Source: Burkholderiaceae bacterium
GTDB taxonomy: Bacteria > Pseudomonadota > Gammaproteobacteria > Burkholderiales > Burkholderiaceae_D
Direction: 5' to 3'
DNA: 7,530 nucleotides
Assembly (NCBI GenBank): GCA_019752915.1
Contig: JAIELO010000302.1
Coordinates: 1-7,530, forward strand
Numbering within the stretch: the first letter of the stretch is position 1; every line of letters starts with the position of its first letter. Under the pieces are notes generated by a model, which saw only the letters and a program-made list of their open reading frames with translations, had not been told where the DNA came from and did not search any database. Made by a program: the position numbers and the translations under genes. Shown here one piece after another: positions 6,832-7,530 of the stretch.

Positions 6832-6849
6832 ATCTAGCGGAAACTAGAT
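6832..6849. repeat. Inverted repeat in the purH leader
   Basis: ATCTAG (6832-6837) and CTAGAT (6844-6849) form a perfect 6-bp inverted repeat around six bases, ending 20 bases before the purH start. It contains two CTAG tetramers, which are rare in most proteobacterial genomes. It could be an mRNA stem-loop near the ribosome-binding region or a dimeric protein site. It does not resemble the E. coli PurR operator. A second weaker repeat, AGTGGC/GCCACT (6880-6885 and 6894-6899), lies nearer fis and has no T-run. Confidence 0.45.
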
Positions 6850-6921
6850 TGGGGGTTAAATATTCTTGCGGCCGGCGCCAGTGGCCGTCCCCAGCCACTC
6901 ATGCCGGAAAACGTGCGCGGT

Positions 6922-7155
6922 TTACAGCAGACCGTGCTCCTGTAATTTTTTACGCAGGGTATTGCGGTTAATACCCAGCATCTGCGCGGCATGCGACTGA
7001 TTGCCATCGGCGCGGGTCATGACCACTTCCAGTATCGGCTTCTCAACGGTCAGCACCACCATATCGTAGATATTCGAGGCTTGCTGCTCGCCCAGATCGT
7101 TGAAGTACTCTTCAAGGCTCTTCTGGACTACTTCCTGGATACTTTCTTTGCTCAT
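6922..7155 (-). CDS. fis: Fis family nucleoid-associated DNA-binding regulator
   Basis: Fis is a small homodimeric protein that bends DNA, organises the nucleoid and tunes transcription of rRNA and other genes. The 77 residues align by eye with the last three quarters of E. coli Fis (98): IQEVVQKSLEEYFNDL, NIYDMVVLTVEKPILEVVM, then the C-terminal helix-turn-helix GNQSHAAQMLGINRNTLRKKL (51-71). N63, R64, T66, R68 and K69 correspond to the E. coli DNA-contact residues N84, R85, T87, R89 and K90. About 21 N-terminal residues are absent, which in E. coli form the beta-hairpin arm needed to stimulate DNA inversion. This shorter form is common outside the enterics, so it is not a truncation. Its position directly after dusB repeats the classic dusB-fis operon. 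No clear ribosome-binding site precedes the ATG. Confidence 0.96.
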   Translation of the reverse strand: MSKESIQEVVQKSLEEYFNDLGEQQASNIYDMVVLTVEKPILEVVMTRADGNQSHAAQMLGINRNTLRKKLQEHGLL

Positions 7156-7167
7156 TTTGTTGGGTTC

Positions 7168-7195
7168 ACTGTATTTAACTGTTGACGCTGGTGAA
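7168..7195 (-). promoter_or_regulatory. Weak candidate promoter and direct repeat upstream of fis
   Basis: The 152-bp dusB-fis spacer has no terminator after dusB on the minus strand. Close to fis, a minus-strand TTCACC (complement of 7190-7195) and TACAGT (complement of 7168-7173), 16 bases apart, each match four of six promoter consensus bases. ACTGT is repeated at 7168-7172 and 7178-7182, one helical turn apart, which might be a regulator site. Both are tentative. Elsewhere in the spacer I see only a short GAGCGC direct repeat on the minus strand and a run of six T on the + strand. Confidence 0.25.
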
Positions 7196-7307
7196 TCGCG
7201 GGCGGGCTTGTGGCCCTGACGTTCACCGTTCTGATCCGACTTTTTTAGACGTTGCGGGCCGCGCTCATGCGCTCTTCCAGCCCTTGATTACTGCCAATTC
7301 GCCACCC

Positions 7308-7530
7308 TCAGGCGGCTTCGCGTTCCGCTTCCGGAATCGGCGAAAGGCAGTATTGTAACCGCTCACCGTACTGCGCCTGCGATTCGAAGAACTGCTCGAC
7401 TGCCTGTAACTGCGCTGCGGTCGACTCCAGCAGGTTCATGCGCTGCCGGAATTCCTCGCCGCCGGGCAGCTCGCGCACATACCAGCCGATATGTTTGCGC
7501 GCCGTGCGCACCCCCAGAAAATCGCCGTAG
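7308..7530 (-). CDS. dusB: tRNA-dihydrouridine synthase DusB, C-terminal end (5' partial)
   Basis: This is the last 74 residues of a flavin enzyme that reduces specific uridines in tRNA to dihydrouridine. The frame is open to the window edge (first complete codon at 7529) and ends in TGA. The visible YGDFLGVRTARKHIGWYVRELPG corresponds to the DusB block that E. coli has as YGEAKGVRIARKHVSWYL, at the start of the C-terminal helical tRNA-binding domain. The rest, FRQRMNLLESTAAQLQAVEQFF and a tail ending REAA, is helical and less conserved. The FMN-binding TIM barrel and catalytic cysteine lie outside the window. A GTG at 7511 is internal, not a start. It is followed on the same strand by fis, the conserved dusB-fis pair, which supports the DusB subgroup over DusA or DusC. 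Confidence 0.93.
   Translation of the reverse strand, partial: YGDFLGVRTARKHIGWYVRELPGGEEFRQRMNLLESTAAQLQAVEQFFESQAQYGERLQYCLSPIPEAEREAA

Noticed and set aside
6812..6898. N-terminal extension of PurH from a GTG at 6898
   Set aside because: The extra 29 residues are not part of the family; the canonical [14 protein letters not shown] start is at 6811.
6922..7155. Fis as a truncated gene because it lacks the E. coli N-terminal arm
   Set aside because: The short form of about 77 residues is usual for Fis outside the enterics, and the core helices and DNA-binding motif are intact.
7169..7184. Possible second LexA box near fis beginning CTGT at 7169
   Set aside because: The base positions that should read ACAG do not; only one half-site is present.

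Overview
The window looks like chromosomal housekeeping DNA from a betaproteobacterium of the Burkholderiales, most likely Oxalobacteraceae (Herbaspirillum/Janthinobacterium/Massilia type). This rests on the high GC content, the protein sequences and the gene order dusB-fis-purH-ruvC-ruvA-ruvB-yaiI. No 16S rRNA or other strict marker is present, so the family assignment is inference. I see no mobile element, CRISPR array, tRNA or rRNA.

Layout. On the + strand, 1-335 is the C-terminal end of valyl-tRNA synthetase (valS), closed by a very strong hairpin terminator. It is shared with a convergent PLP-dependent serine/threonine dehydratase-family gene on the minus strand (458-1438). A 139-bp divergent spacer follows, then a small exported DUF2147 protein on the + strand (1578-2018). 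All later genes are on the minus strand and read from right to left: the 3' end of dusB (7308 to the edge), fis (6922-7155), purH (5234-6811), ruvC (4484-5119), ruvA (3847-4425), ruvB (2618-3673) and yaiI (2142-2618). Every stretch without a gene is under 300 bases.

How the genes work together. dusB and fis form the classic dusB-fis pair (tRNA modification and nucleoid regulator), followed by purH, which makes IMP. RuvA, RuvB and RuvC are the complete Holliday-junction branch-migration and resolution machinery. YaiI, of unknown function, overlaps the ruvB stop codon and is probably translationally coupled to it.

The most informative signal is a near-ideal LexA (SOS) box, CTGT-N8-ACAG at 5149-5164, just upstream of ruvC and over its likely promoter. 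The same bases form one arm and the U-tract of the purH terminator, so one 50-bp element appears both to end purH transcription and to control SOS induction of ruvCAB. Secondary points are an Ala/Gly-repeat tail on RuvC, a 173-bp gap between ruvA and ruvB that may hold an internal promoter, and the coupled unknown gene yaiI. I found no convincing new multi-gene system; this is a conserved core region with a few regulatory and tail features worth checking.
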